Shown in pieces: positions 16,484-25,492 of a DNA stretch of 64,000 nt (its first letter is position 1; each line of letters begins with the position of its first letter). A program made the translations under genes and the position numbers. Source of the stretch: Bacteroidetes bacterium GWE2_42_24 (GTDB taxonomy: Bacteria; Bacteroidota; Bacteroidia; Bacteroidales; TTA-H9); the NCBI GenBank assembly GCA_001768515.1, contig MEOA01000003.1:124001-188000 (forward strand), written 5' to 3'. The notes under the pieces are model-generated. The model did no database searches and had not been told where the DNA came from. It worked only from the letters and a program-made list of their open reading frames with translations.

Positions 16484-19400
16484 CTATAACGATTTGGCGT
16501 CCATTTCACTCTTAAATTTGAGCGCTTCGTTCACCGGCGCCGACGACATTTTAAAAGCTTTCCATTTGCTGTCGGGATTTTCCTTATCTGATTTTTTATT
16601 GAAGGCATCTGCTTCTTCGCTGATTTTAGTATTGAAGGCAATATTTGTCGATGCCCAAGTCATGACACTTCCCCTTCCGAATTCGAAGTAGTAATAGTTG
16701 GTCTCACCAAGCCAGAACAATACTTTCATATTGTCTTCATTCTGGTTGACCCTTTTCATGATTTGAGCATATACTCTTACAATTTTGTTGATGGGTTTCC
16801 CTTCAAGAACGATTAGCCCAACCGGGCCTATTGAATTGAACGACATGGTGTTTGATTCCCATTTAAAGTCGAATCCTGTCATCAGTGTGGCTGTTTTTAT
16901 CGCGTCATTCACCTTTTTATCCTTAAACTGAAGCTCAGTTCTGAGGTTTTCAGCTGTTTTGGAGCCAAGAAGGTCAGCTAAGGGTTTCTGATACATATCA
17001 TTGGTTATGGAAGCCTGCGGAAGTTGGGCTTCTTCAAAGGCCTTGATCAGAATCTCTGATGCGGCCTTTATAAGTGGGTGATCGAGTAGCATAAGTCCTT
17101 TAATTCCTTGTGACCCTTCTTTCAGACCTACATTGAATTCGCCTGCCAGTTTTACACTGAAAGTTGGTACAAATTGATAGTTCAGGTCAATTTTTCCAAT
17201 CCCTTTAACCGTGCAGGTAGCTGAATCGAGTTGTAGAATGTTACCTGGCAGTGAGCGATTTTTCAATACTGGTGCAGGTGCAATGACGTACGCCCCATCA
17301 GTGTAGATTAAGCCGCCTTTGGCAGCCAGCACCGGAATATCGGCAGAAGCTGCCGGCTGTAAGAAGGCCGGGTAAAATCTTCCGGCAGTCTTTGGCATCA
17401 TGATGGCTGCTTTTACCTTATCGCCACCGCCGCTGATAATGGGTTCCCTTATACTTATAGTCACTCCTTTCGGATCAGCCATCGTATCGCTCATAATCCA
17501 GATGTCCTTCATCCCTTCACAGTGTTTTGCCAAAGGAAGTGAGGCCTGACCTGAGAACCGCAGGAAGGGTTGTGAAGCATCGAGTAAAACATCTCCCTTG
17601 AAATTGAAAGCCCTGCTGAGGGTGAAGGCTGTGGTATCACCAACGCGCGCTAGCCCGGTTGTCACAAGACGTGATGAATCGGTCTCAATTTTCTTTATCA
17701 GGATTTCTTTCTTCAGTTTCTTTCCGTCCGTATAGAGATAATAGCCTGATCCGGTCAGTAGTTTTTTTGATTTGATATCGGCCTTTACCCTGGTTATCAA
17801 ATAATGCAGGGTGTCATGCCGCGTTATGAGCGTGGCATCAATAAATGGCTGCATCTTTGCGCCCGATTCGATCTTAACCTTTCCATCGGGAATAAGTAGT
17901 GCTGCATCGGCAACTCTAATGTAGCGAACATCGCTTATGTTGATGATGTTCTGTTCTAAGTCAAAGTTGGCAGCAAATCCCATAAAGCTCAGTTTATGTT
18001 GCATCGGATGGGTAGAGGTAAATACCGGACCATTAAATTCGCCGGCATCATCACCATCGATGATCTGTCTTGGTGTTAGGGTCTTTAATTTGTTATTTAG
18101 GGCATCATAGCCCTTTGATGTCAGATCCAAACGGGTTTGATTCATATCCCAGGTAAAGTCGGGGATGGTGGAGGTATATTGGTTGAAAGGAAATTTAATG
18201 ACTGAACCTGCCATGTTGGAGTTGAAAGTTCCATATCGTTTTTGAAAATCGAAGTGAGATTTATAGTTATCCGCTACAAAAGTGAGGGCCTTCCCATCTT
18301 TGGTTTTTAATCGGAAGTCAGATGTGTCGGCTGTAAATTCGTGATGTTTGAAGTTATAGCTGAATGACTCCATTTCTGCGCGGTCAAAAGCGGAGAGACC
18401 TTCTCCACGCATTCCCTTCGGCCCGAATTTAACTTTGCCTGTAAGTACCAGTTGATTATCGAACAGGTCAATTGGATTCCAGATACTCGCTACTTCCAAT
18501 ACATCACTCCATGGCAACCATTTTTGTTTTACATTTTTTCCTGATGTTCTGGGGTATTGGATGCCGGTTGCAACTGCCGGCACATCGAAGGTCAACGCCT
18601 GGCCACTCATGTATTCCGGAAAAAAGATGAAATCAGTTGTGTCGCTGATCTGGGTAGTATCGGTTATTGAAACACTATTGAGATAGTTCAGCCGGCCATC
18701 ACCCCGCAGGCCGCTATTGCTTAAATCGATCTTTCCGGTGAGGGTCCCTTTCGAGGTTTTCCCGTCCAGATAGGTCATTAAGCCCTGAGTTGGTGTTTTC
18801 ATCGAGAAACCAAGAGAATAATCGGGTCTCACTTTCAAAGGGTTTCTTAAAACAGGAAAAATTCCGCTGGTTGTGAGGAATCCCTTGAAAACCACGGAAT
18901 CCTTTACAATCGAATTAAGATTTCTGATCTTGAAGGGGAAGACTGTGTAGTAAAATTTTTCACGTTTGTACTCTTTTCCAAATCGTCCCTTTTGATAGTA
19001 CACATAACTGAGTGAAGTGTCGGTGGCAAACATAGGAAACCCTTTGACCTTTGTGTTCTCTCCTGATTTATTGTCCTTTTGGTCAATTTGCATCACCCCA
19101 GTCAGCTTTTCTACTACAGAATTAATGCGGCCTGCCATCATGTTGCCATACGGGTCAACAACCTTTGGGTCGAGAACCCACATTTGTAATGAGTCGATTG
19201 CAGGGGCATCGATGTTAAACGCCTGATAGGCGAAACGGCTTGTGTCGGCGACATAAAACCTGAAAAGGCCTCCATAGAAGGCACCAGTGAATAGCATATC
19301 ACGATCCTTCTGGAGTGTAATTGTCCTGGAAGCCGGAAACATGGCTACCCTTTTGCTATAGCTCAATACGACAGTGTCGGCTGCATAAATGCGCATTGTC

Positions 19401-21037
19401 ATCTTTTTTACATCAAGGGAAGCATTGGTTGATGCATCCCGGGAATAGATGCTGATTTGATCGTAGTCGCGTTTGTTGGACGAAGCTTCAATGTAATGCT
19501 GTAATTTCGGTTGTGCTGTAACCCTGTCGTTCAGAAACTGATAGTTCAGAAAGCCAGCCGAGGCCAGTCTGATGGCAAACATCCTCGCCTGTTCTGTTGT
19601 CATGTTCATGAAGTTAGCCAGTTCATGAACTGAAAAACTTTCATTTTTATTTTGCTCAACAAGCCTGTAAACGATGTTGAGCGGGTTCACCTGATCGTAT
19701 CCTTGAATCTGACTATAGAGTTGCGGGGAGAAGTTGTCTGCAGAGGTGAAGTTAGCATCATTCTCTTTAACGAGGCCTGTCCCTTTTTTGACAACAAAAC
19801 TGCCGTTCTGCATATTCCAGATGATAGCGGGGGCTTCCATCTCAATCTGGTGATAAGAGTTAAAGAAGGGCGATTTTGACAGGAGGTTTCTCCCTTGACT
19901 TAATGTCAATGTCTTGGCCTGAATATCGTATGAAACGACTATGCTCGGGTGGTAAATTGAATCGTTTCCGAAATAAAGTGTTGCAACACCCTCAATTGTG
20001 GTGATGTATCGTGTTGAAAGCACAAAATCATTTGATTTAATAACGGCTTTTCCTTTCGGTGAGCCATCTATTTCAAAACGGGCGGGCTGAGTCTTGTCAC
20101 CTGCCAAAACCATCTTCTTCCCTTCGATGCCTATCCCTCCGTAGTAATCTACTCCTGGAACAAAGTTCTCAAATTTTACATTCTTGCTGTAGGAATAAAA
20201 TTTTGGATTCTCCTGCATTCTGGTATCTCTGTAGTTGTCTTCAAATCGTCCCATGAAGGTCTCTTTGATAAGGATGTGGTGAAACAAGGCAGAATCTGCT
20301 TGAAATTGTGTCGTCAGTAAAGGGATGTTGTATGATGATAACTCAGCATAGACGGAATCGGGGTCTAACCCAACCCGTTTCCAATTTACCTTACCTTCCT
20401 TACCGACCCATTTTTTTTCCAGGGGAAACCATTTGCCGGTTGTCTGGCTGATTTGGTCACCTACACCATTGATGGCACATCTGAGGTCTGTGATGTCGAA
20501 AAAGAAGTAGGGTAAGGAGTCAGCCGGAATGTTGAATTTTTCGGTTGTGACACTCCAAACCACGTCTCGGTTGATATTGATTACATTCTGTTCCAGAAAT
20601 GTTTGGGTGGCTTCAAGAAACTGTTGCATTGGCTGTATTCTGGGTTCTTTAGCCAACCGGGATACGCTGCCGAACCAATGGGTCAGTTGATCACGTGACT
20701 TTTTTTGTTTGGCAAATTCAAAGGCTACATCCAAAAAATACTTCAATTCGGGATGGGGTTGTAATCTTTTTTTCACCAATTGGCCCAAAAGCGAAGCCAT
20801 GGCTTCTTTCTCCGAGGTACTCAGAAGTCCGCTTGCAAAGTCCTTCTTTATTTCGGTCGCATAGTCGACCCCATTAAATTTGTATTTAGTCTGTTTGTTG
20901 TTGATTTCTATCGGACTGAACAATCTGTCCAGCTCTGCGGGAAACGCTTCAGCGGTCAGGGTGGTTCTTGTTTGGGAGAAAATGCTACTACTGCCCAGGA
21001 GGATAAAGAAGAAGATAAGAAAAAGGTTTTTCTTCAT
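16484..21037 (-). CDS. large secreted protein of unknown function (1517 residues)
   Basis: The longest gene here, encoding an exported protein with a signal peptide (residues 1-21, ending IFSQ). I cannot assign a family with certainty. After a helical N-terminal part (about 30-170) the chain is dominated by beta-strand-like alternation through residue 1300, with repeated stretches of the kind GKVKFGPKGMRGEG and GKIDLSNSGLRGDG that resemble beta-solenoid or beta-taco envelope proteins. An embedded segment at about 467-502 (VHELANFMNMTTEQARMFAI) reads like a winged-helix or helix-turn-helix module. The last 40 residues are Lys/Glu/Ser-rich. Comparable long proteins occur in other Bacteroidota, in my recollection annotated as hypothetical. 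A periplasmic or surface role is inferred from the signal peptide only. Confidence 0.75.
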   Translation of the reverse strand: MKKNLFLIFFFILLGSSSIFSQTRTTLTAEAFPAELDRLFSPIEINNKQTKYKFNGVDYATEIKKDFASGLLSTSEKEAMASLLGQLVKKRLQPHPELKYFLDVAFEFAKQKKSRDQLTHWFGSVSRLAKEPRIQPMQQFLEATQTFLEQNVININRDVVWSVTTEKFNIPADSLPYFFFDITDLRCAINGVGDQISQTTGKWFPLEKKWVGKEGKVNWKRVGLDPDSVYAELSSYNIPLLTTQFQADSALFHHILIKETFMGRFEDNYRDTRMQENPKFYSYSKNVKFENFVPGVDYYGGIGIEGKKMVLAGDKTQPARFEIDGSPKGKAVIKSNDFVLSTRYITTIEGVATLYFGNDSIYHPSIVVSYDIQAKTLTLSQGRNLLSKSPFFNSYHQIEMEAPAIIWNMQNGSFVVKKGTGLVKENDANFTSADNFSPQLYSQIQGYDQVNPLNIVYRLVEQNKNESFSVHELANFMNMTTEQARMFAIRLASAGFLNYQFLNDRVTAQPKLQHYIEASSNKRDYDQISIYSRDASTNASLDVKKMTMRIYAADTVVLSYSKRVAMFPASRTITLQKDRDMLFTGAFYGGLFRFYVADTSRFAYQAFNIDAPAIDSLQMWVLDPKVVDPYGNMMAGRINSVVEKLTGVMQIDQKDNKSGENTKVKGFPMFATDTSLSYVYYQKGRFGKEYKREKFYYTVFPFKIRNLNSIVKDSVVFKGFLTTSGIFPVLRNPLKVRPDYSLGFSMKTPTQGLMTYLDGKTSKGTLTGKIDLSNSGLRGDGRLNYLNSVSITDTTQISDTTDFIFFPEYMSGQALTFDVPAVATGIQYPRTSGKNVKQKWLPWSDVLEVASIWNPIDLFDNQLVLTGKVKFGPKGMRGEGLSAFDRAEMESFSYNFKHHEFTADTSDFRLKTKDGKALTFVADNYKSHFDFQKRYGTFNSNMAGSVIKFPFNQYTSTIPDFTWDMNQTRLDLTSKGYDALNNKLKTLTPRQIIDGDDAGEFNGPVFTSTHPMQHKLSFMGFAANFDLEQNIINISDVRYIRVADAALLIPDGKVKIESGAKMQPFIDATLITRHDTLHYLITRVKADIKSKKLLTGSGYYLYTDGKKLKKEILIKKIETDSSRLVTTGLARVGDTTAFTLSRAFNFKGDVLLDASQPFLRFSGQASLPLAKHCEGMKDIWIMSDTMADPKGVTISIREPIISGGGDKVKAAIMMPKTAGRFYPAFLQPAASADIPVLAAKGGLIYTDGAYVIAPAPVLKNRSLPGNILQLDSATCTVKGIGKIDLNYQFVPTFSVKLAGEFNVGLKEGSQGIKGLMLLDHPLIKAASEILIKAFEEAQLPQASITNDMYQKPLADLLGSKTAENLRTELQFKDKKVNDAIKTATLMTGFDFKWESNTMSFNSIGPVGLIVLEGKPINKIVRVYAQIMKRVNQNEDNMKVLFWLGETNYYYFEFGRGSVMTWASTNIAFNTKISEEADAFNKKSDKENPDSKWKAFKMSSAPVNEALKFKSEMDAKSL

Positions 21038-21148
21038 GGTTGTAAGCTTTTTTGAAGCCTTAAAAGTAAAGGTTTTTTTGGGTTCAGCCGCTCGTGATGT
21101 CCGGGTTGGGTCGTCAAGAAGAGGTAATCATCCGGAATGAAAATAAAA

Positions 21149-21190
21149 AACCTGAAATCCATTTGTGTGTCACAACTGGATTTCAGGCCC
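21149..21190 (-). terminator. terminator of the DUF1599-doxX-tpiA-prmA operon
   Basis: An 11-bp perfect stem (CCTGAAATCCA and complement, 21151-21161 and 21177-21187) is followed on the minus strand by TTTTTTATTTT. It begins 23 bp after the prmA stop. Confidence 0.9.
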
Positions 21191-21210
21191 GGGTTGGAAG
21201 AAATCTCTGA

Positions 21211-22041
21211 TCATTCTTTACAGAATCTTACAGCTACCCATTTGTTTTTTTCTCTGATCTCAGTGTTTGACCAACCGAGACCGGAAGCTTTAGCTTCAAC
21301 CATCTGCAGGTCCTCAAAGTAAAAGCCACTCATGAAGATACTTCCTCCTTTTTTTAGGACTTGGTTGTAACGGTCCATGTCGGCCAACAGAATGTTACGG
21401 TTGATGTTAGCATAGACTGTGTCAAAAGGATCTAGTCCGTCAAGAATCATGGCGTCACCATGTCTTACTGTTGTATTGAGTGTGTTGTTTTGGGCTACGT
21501 TTTCAAGAGCATTGTGGAATGCCCATTCGTCGTTATCAATAGCCTCAATTTCAGTTGCTCCAAGTTTTTGTGCCAGAATGGCGAGTATTCCTGTGCCACT
21601 GCCCATGTCCAGTAAACGATGACCTACAGGTGGCATATCGAGCAGGTATCCAATCATCAGGGCCGTTGTTTCATGGTGAGCTGTCCCAAACGACATTTTG
21701 GGTTCAATCACTAATTCATACTCTATATCTGGCCGTGACAAATGAAATGGTGCCCTGATGTGGCATCTGCCTGCTATGATAACTGGTTCAAAGTTGCTTT
21801 CCCAGACGGCATTCCAGTTTTGCTCTGCTACTTCCTCGGTTTTATAGCGTACCTTGAATGACAGGTTATTCAAGGTCTCGTCGAGCAATTCCTGATTGAC
21901 GTTTTTGCTTGGGATATAGGCCAGCAGTGCTTCTTCTGTTTCTTCAAAGCTGTCAAAACCGATCTCCCCCAGCAATGCCATCAGTATTTCGTACTCATTG
22001 TTTGAATTGTTCGCTTGCAGTGTAAATCGGGTATATTGCAT
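21211..22041 (-). CDS. prmA: ribosomal protein L11 methyltransferase
   Basis: A 276-residue S-adenosylmethionine-dependent methyltransferase that trimethylates ribosomal protein L11. The N-terminal substrate-recognition domain (about 1-90) is followed by the catalytic Rossmann fold with motif I LLDMGSGTGILA (about residues 142-153), an acidic IDND (about 169-172) ending strand 2, and VYANINRNIL (about 213-222), which corresponds to the N(I/P)xx motif. Start at ATG 22041 lies 12 bp after tpiA, indicating co-transcription with tpiA. It is the last gene before the terminator. Confidence 0.93.
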   Translation of the reverse strand: MQYTRFTLQANNSNNEYEILMALLGEIGFDSFEETEEALLAYIPSKNVNQELLDETLNNLSFKVRYKTEEVAEQNWNAVWESNFEPVIIAGRCHIRAPFHLSRPDIEYELVIEPKMSFGTAHHETTALMIGYLLDMPPVGHRLLDMGSGTGILAILAQKLGATEIEAIDNDEWAFHNALENVAQNNTLNTTVRHGDAMILDGLDPFDTVYANINRNILLADMDRYNQVLKKGGSIFMSGFYFEDLQMVEAKASGLGWSNTEIREKNKWVAVRFCKE

Positions 22042-22053
22042 GAACGTGTGGTG

Positions 22054-22815
22054 TTAAAATGAACGAGCAATCTGAACAAAATCTTTCGCTTTCAGAGATG
22101 CACCACCAATAAGACCTCCATCAACATCAGGCTGACTGAAGAGCACAGTGGCATTGTCGGCATTACAGCTTCCTCCATAAAGGATAGTTGTGTCTTCGGC
22201 CAACTCTGCGCCATATTTTTCCTTTATCAGTCCCCTGATGTAGGCATGCATTTCCTGAGCCTGGGCAGGGCTGGCCACAACGCCTGTTCCGATAGCCCAA
22301 ATGGGTTCGTATGCAATCACCACATTATAAAACTGTTCGGGCGAAAGATGGAACAGTCCTTTTTCGATCTGAGTCCTTACAGTATCAAAATGGATTTTGG
22401 CTTCCCGTTCCGACAGCACCTCGCCGCAACAAAAGATGGGCTCTATTTCATTTGCCAGAGCCAGATTAATTTTGGTTGCCAATACCTCATCCGTTTCAGC
22501 GAAGTATTTTCTCCTTTCAGAATGCCCGATGATACAGTACTCCACCTCTATCGAGTTTAGCATCTGGGCAGAAACTTCACCTGTATAGGCACCGGCATCA
22601 TACTCACTTACATTCTGTGCCCCAATATGAAATTCTGATTCAGAAGCAATGTCAGTGGCCATTTCCAGAAACAGAAAGGGTGGGCAGATGATCATCTCTA
22701 TATCCTCGTCAAGCGGTTGAGCATCTATTATATCTGCTATTTCACTGATGAGTTCTTCTGCCTCATCAAATCGCTTGTTCATTTTCCAGTTTCCGGCTAC
22801 TATTTTTCTTCTCAT
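22054..22815 (-). CDS. tpiA: triosephosphate isomerase
   Basis: A complete 253-residue glycolytic TIM-barrel enzyme interconverting dihydroxyacetone phosphate and glyceraldehyde-3-phosphate. Catalytic residues are all visible: Asn and Lys in GNWKMNK (residues 7-13), His in IIGHSERR (about 96-103) and Glu in AYEPIWAIGTG (about 170-180). The phosphate-binding YGGS and GGLIGGASL loops are near the C-terminus. It follows the DoxX-like gene by 41 bp and precedes prmA by 12 bp. Confidence 0.98.
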   Translation of the reverse strand: MRRKIVAGNWKMNKRFDEAEELISEIADIIDAQPLDEDIEMIICPPFLFLEMATDIASESEFHIGAQNVSEYDAGAYTGEVSAQMLNSIEVEYCIIGHSERRKYFAETDEVLATKINLALANEIEPIFCCGEVLSEREAKIHFDTVRTQIEKGLFHLSPEQFYNVVIAYEPIWAIGTGVVASPAQAQEMHAYIRGLIKEKYGAELAEDTTILYGGSCNADNATVLFSQPDVDGGLIGGASLKAKDFVQIARSF

Positions 22816-22856
22816 GATACTTAATAATTAATTAATTCTCAGGGTATAAATGTTTA

Positions 22857-23981
22857 TTAATCGATTTGTTTGCCAAACCCAGGGAACCTGGCCTTTAATG
22901 ACTCCACATCGGGAGTATCACGCCAGTTCCATTTATCAATTACAACGCCATTCTTCATTAACATCACTCCCGGATTGGCTCTCACCATTGTTTTGAGCAC
23001 AATATCGTCAGCATTTAAAACTTCAACATGATTTTTGTATGCACTGGCTATGATTCCCATTTCCTCCGGAAGTGCAGCGGTTAGCAATACAGGTGTATGC
23101 CCTTCCTTGTAGAGGTAATCAACTAACGGAGCCAATTGTTCGGCCACTCGGGAAGGCGCCGTCTGCGGATCATACATTGTGATGATGAGTTGATAATCTG
23201 TATTCCTAATGTAGGCATCGGTGACATCGGTTCCTGTACTATCAAGAATTTGCAACTCATGACGTAAACCGGCTGAAGGATCGTCAATACGTTGGTTTAC
23301 AAAACTCCATTGCGACATCCATACACTATCGTTGTATGGAAAATTGTGGCTTTCGTATTCCTTTGTTTCTCCTGTTACATTGTTCTTATAAGTCACATAG
23401 TATTTTGCCTGAACTTCTGTGGTTGGATACATGTTCTTGCCAACTTTCCAGGGCATGAAGTCAAGTAATGGTAAATGCCGGTAAGAAAAAACTGAAAAAG
23501 CTGCAAACGCAAGAAATCCTGCCATGAGAAGAATCCACTGGGAACCCGCGTTAATAGTGGGTTTCTCATACTTGCGGGTTGCAATAAGACCAACTACAAA
23601 TATCATCAGGATAAGGTTTTTGTAGAAGGTTTGCCAGTTGGTAAGAATGATGGCATCGCCGAAGCACCCGCAATCCGGAACAGGGTTGTAAAGCGCATCA
23701 AAGAAGGTAAGGAAGGTGAAGAACACCATCATGGCAGTCACAAGCCATCTCGTGAGGGCGGGGCGTAAATTGAGTAGTAGTGCAAAGCCAAGTGTGAACT
23801 CGAATGCGCAAAGAATGATTGTCATGGAGAGCACCAGGGGCATCGCCCAGGTCATATCGTATGCGATGAGGTAGTCTTCCAGTTTAAAGGTGAATCCCAG
23901 TGGATCCTGACCCTTGACAAAGCCGGAAAAAACAAACGTGCCGCCAATAATGATACGGCTGATTATTCGTATGTATTTCAT
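22857..23981 (-). CDS. DoxX/MauE-like membrane protein with C-terminal thioredoxin-like domain (BT_3928 type)
   Basis: A 374-residue protein. The N-terminal part has four or five membrane helices of the DoxX/MauE type (about residues 5-140), containing the pair CGCFGD at about 104-109, which resembles the redox CxC of MauE/vitamin-K-reductase-like membrane proteins. A large soluble domain follows (about 170-374). Its end reads MLMKNGVVIDKWNWRD, like the strand-turn-strand of a thioredoxin fold, though no CxxC is present there. Such two-part proteins are common in Bacteroidales next to DUF1599 and tpiA. The start overlaps the DUF1599 stop by four bases. A redox or envelope-thiol role is inference. 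Confidence 0.8.
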   Translation of the reverse strand: MKYIRIISRIIIGGTFVFSGFVKGQDPLGFTFKLEDYLIAYDMTWAMPLVLSMTIILCAFEFTLGFALLLNLRPALTRWLVTAMMVFFTFLTFFDALYNPVPDCGCFGDAIILTNWQTFYKNLILMIFVVGLIATRKYEKPTINAGSQWILLMAGFLAFAAFSVFSYRHLPLLDFMPWKVGKNMYPTTEVQAKYYVTYKNNVTGETKEYESHNFPYNDSVWMSQWSFVNQRIDDPSAGLRHELQILDSTGTDVTDAYIRNTDYQLIITMYDPQTAPSRVAEQLAPLVDYLYKEGHTPVLLTAALPEEMGIIASAYKNHVEVLNADDIVLKTMVRANPGVMLMKNGVVIDKWNWRDTPDVESLKARFPGFGKQID

Positions 23982-24553
23982 GAGTTCTCGGGTGTCTGGC
24001 CTTTTTCAGATTTTTCAAGCATTAATTTTATAAGTGCAAACACGGCATAGTTGACGATATCGGCATAATTGGCATCGATACCTTCTGAGGCGAGCAATTT
24101 TCCCTGATTGTCTTCTATTTGCTTAATACGCAATATCTTCATTAGGATGATATCTGTGATTGAGCTTATTCGCATGTTACGCCAGGCCTCTCCGTAGTCA
24201 TGGTTTTTTCGCAACATGAGTGCCTTGGTTTCTGACAGATGATGGTCATACAGTTCAATGGCTTTTGTCTGGGTGATGTCAGGATGGTTTACAACACCCA
24301 GTTGTAATTGTATCAGGGCGATGATCGAATAGTTGACCATTCCTATAAATTCTGCATCAATGCCTTCGTTTACCTTGCGTTCCTCTTTCATGTCAAGGCT
24401 GCGAATTCTTTCGCCCTTGATATAAATCTGGTCAGTCAGGGATGGAATACGGAGAATTCTCCATGCCGGGCCATAGTCTTTTATCTTGGAAACGAAAAGG
24501 TTGCGACAGGTTAAGGTAATTTGATCAAATTGTTTGGATGTATCTTTGAGCAT
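23978..24553 (-). CDS. DUF1599 (nucleotide-modification-associated) protein
   Basis: A 191-residue cytosolic protein made of two copies of a similar helical unit, each starting with KDYGPAWR-like or NHDYGEAWR-like sequence (about residues 26-33 and 114-122) and containing a GIDAEF / GIDANY segment (about 64-69 and 160-165). This is the DUF1599 duplication, common in Bacteroidota. Biochemical function is unestablished. It begins the operon with the DoxX-like gene, tpiA and prmA, and is divergent from folP. Confidence 0.88.
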   Translation of the reverse strand: MLKDTSKQFDQITLTCRNLFVSKIKDYGPAWRILRIPSLTDQIYIKGERIRSLDMKEERKVNEGIDAEFIGMVNYSIIALIQLQLGVVNHPDITQTKAIELYDHHLSETKALMLRKNHDYGEAWRNMRISSITDIILMKILRIKQIEDNQGKLLASEGIDANYADIVNYAVFALIKLMLEKSEKGQTPENS

Positions 24554-24603
24554 AAGAATTGTAATTTCGCAGTTGGTCTACGCATTGAAGCGCTGCCAGA
24601 TGT

Positions 24604-24611
24604 CAAAAATA
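24604..24611 (-). promoter_or_regulatory. -7 promoter box for the DUF1599 operon
   Basis: TATTTTTG on the minus strand matches TAnnTTTG exactly, 50 bp before the DUF1599 start, in the 72-bp divergent gap with folP. No -33 element at the usual distance. Confidence 0.4.
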
Positions 24612-24625
24612 CTATTTAAAAAGAA

Positions 24626-25453
24626 ATGATGCACCATCCAATTGTTTTTTGCCCACAGAAGCCTGTTGTTATGGGTATTCTGAATGTTACTACAGATTCT
24701 TTCTATGATGGGGGTCGTCATTTTAACGAGAAGGAATGGCTTTCCCATGCAGAACAACTAGTTACGGAAGGAGCGTCTGTCATTGATGTTGGCGCTATGT
24801 CGACGCGCCCCGGGGCAACAGGTGTAAGTGCGGAAGTTGAAATTGCACGCATTGTCCCTGTAGTAAAACGTCTTGTACGTGAATATCCAACTGTCAGTAT
24901 CTCTGTCGATACCTGGCGTGCTTCAGTGGCAGAAGCTGCCATTGTAGCCGGAGCAGGAATGATTAACGATATTTCGGGCGGTACCTTTGATCAGATGATG
25001 TTCCCGCTTATCAGAAAGCATGGCGTCGATTATGTTTTGATGCATACCAAAGGGACCCCGCAGACAATGCAACTGAATCCGCAATACGAGGATGTTACAG
25101 ATGAAGTTCGCCGGTTTCTTTTTACCAGGGCAACTATGCTTGCAGAAGGTTTCGGTGGACAAATAATCCTTGATCCCGGATTTGGATTTGGGAAAACCCT
25201 TGCCCACAACTACGAACTAATGCGCAGACTTAAGGAGATTACTACAGGTGAATGGCCAGTACTTGTTGGAATTTCTAGAAAATCAATGATTTATAAATTG
25301 CTGGAAACCGATCCTGAGGCTGCCCTGAATGGCACAACTGCTCTGAATCTGTTTTCATTGCTTCAGGGTGCATCAATTCTTCGAGTCCACGATGTGAAAG
25401 ATGCGATGGAGGTATTGAAAATATTTGGCCAATTATCTCCCGGTGTGAAATAG
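24626..25453 (+). CDS. folP: dihydropteroate synthase
   Basis: A 275-residue TIM-barrel enzyme that condenses p-aminobenzoate with the pterin pyrophosphate in folate synthesis; the sulfonamide target. All signature loops are present in order: GILNVTTDSFYDGG (about 17-30), GAMSTRPGA (about 57-65), SVDTWRASVAEAA (about 93-105), MINDISGG (about 112-119), DPGFGFGKT (about 183-191) and GISRKS (about 209-214). The start is one of two adjacent ATG codons. dacA begins 39 bp after the stop with a -7 box in between, so the two may be partly uncoupled. Confidence 0.97.
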   Translation: MMHHPIVFCPQKPVVMGILNVTTDSFYDGGRHFNEKEWLSHAEQLVTEGASVIDVGAMSTRPGATGVSAEVEIARIVPVVKRLVREYPTVSISVDTWRASVAEAAIVAGAGMINDISGGTFDQMMFPLIRKHGVDYVLMHTKGTPQTMQLNPQYEDVTDEVRRFLFTRATMLAEGFGGQIILDPGFGFGKTLAHNYELMRRLKEITTGEWPVLVGISRKSMIYKLLETDPEAALNGTTALNLFSLLQGASILRVHDVKDAMEVLKIFGQLSPGVK

Positions 25454-25456
25454 TCG

Positions 25457-25464
25457 TACCTTTG
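25457..25464 (+). promoter_or_regulatory. -7 promoter box for dacA
   Basis: TACCTTTG, an exact TAnnTTTG match just after the folP stop and 28 bp before the dacA GTG. No TTG at the normal -33 spacing. Confidence 0.5.
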
Positions 25465-25492
25465 AGCCAAGTTATAGTAAATTCTTCTATTC

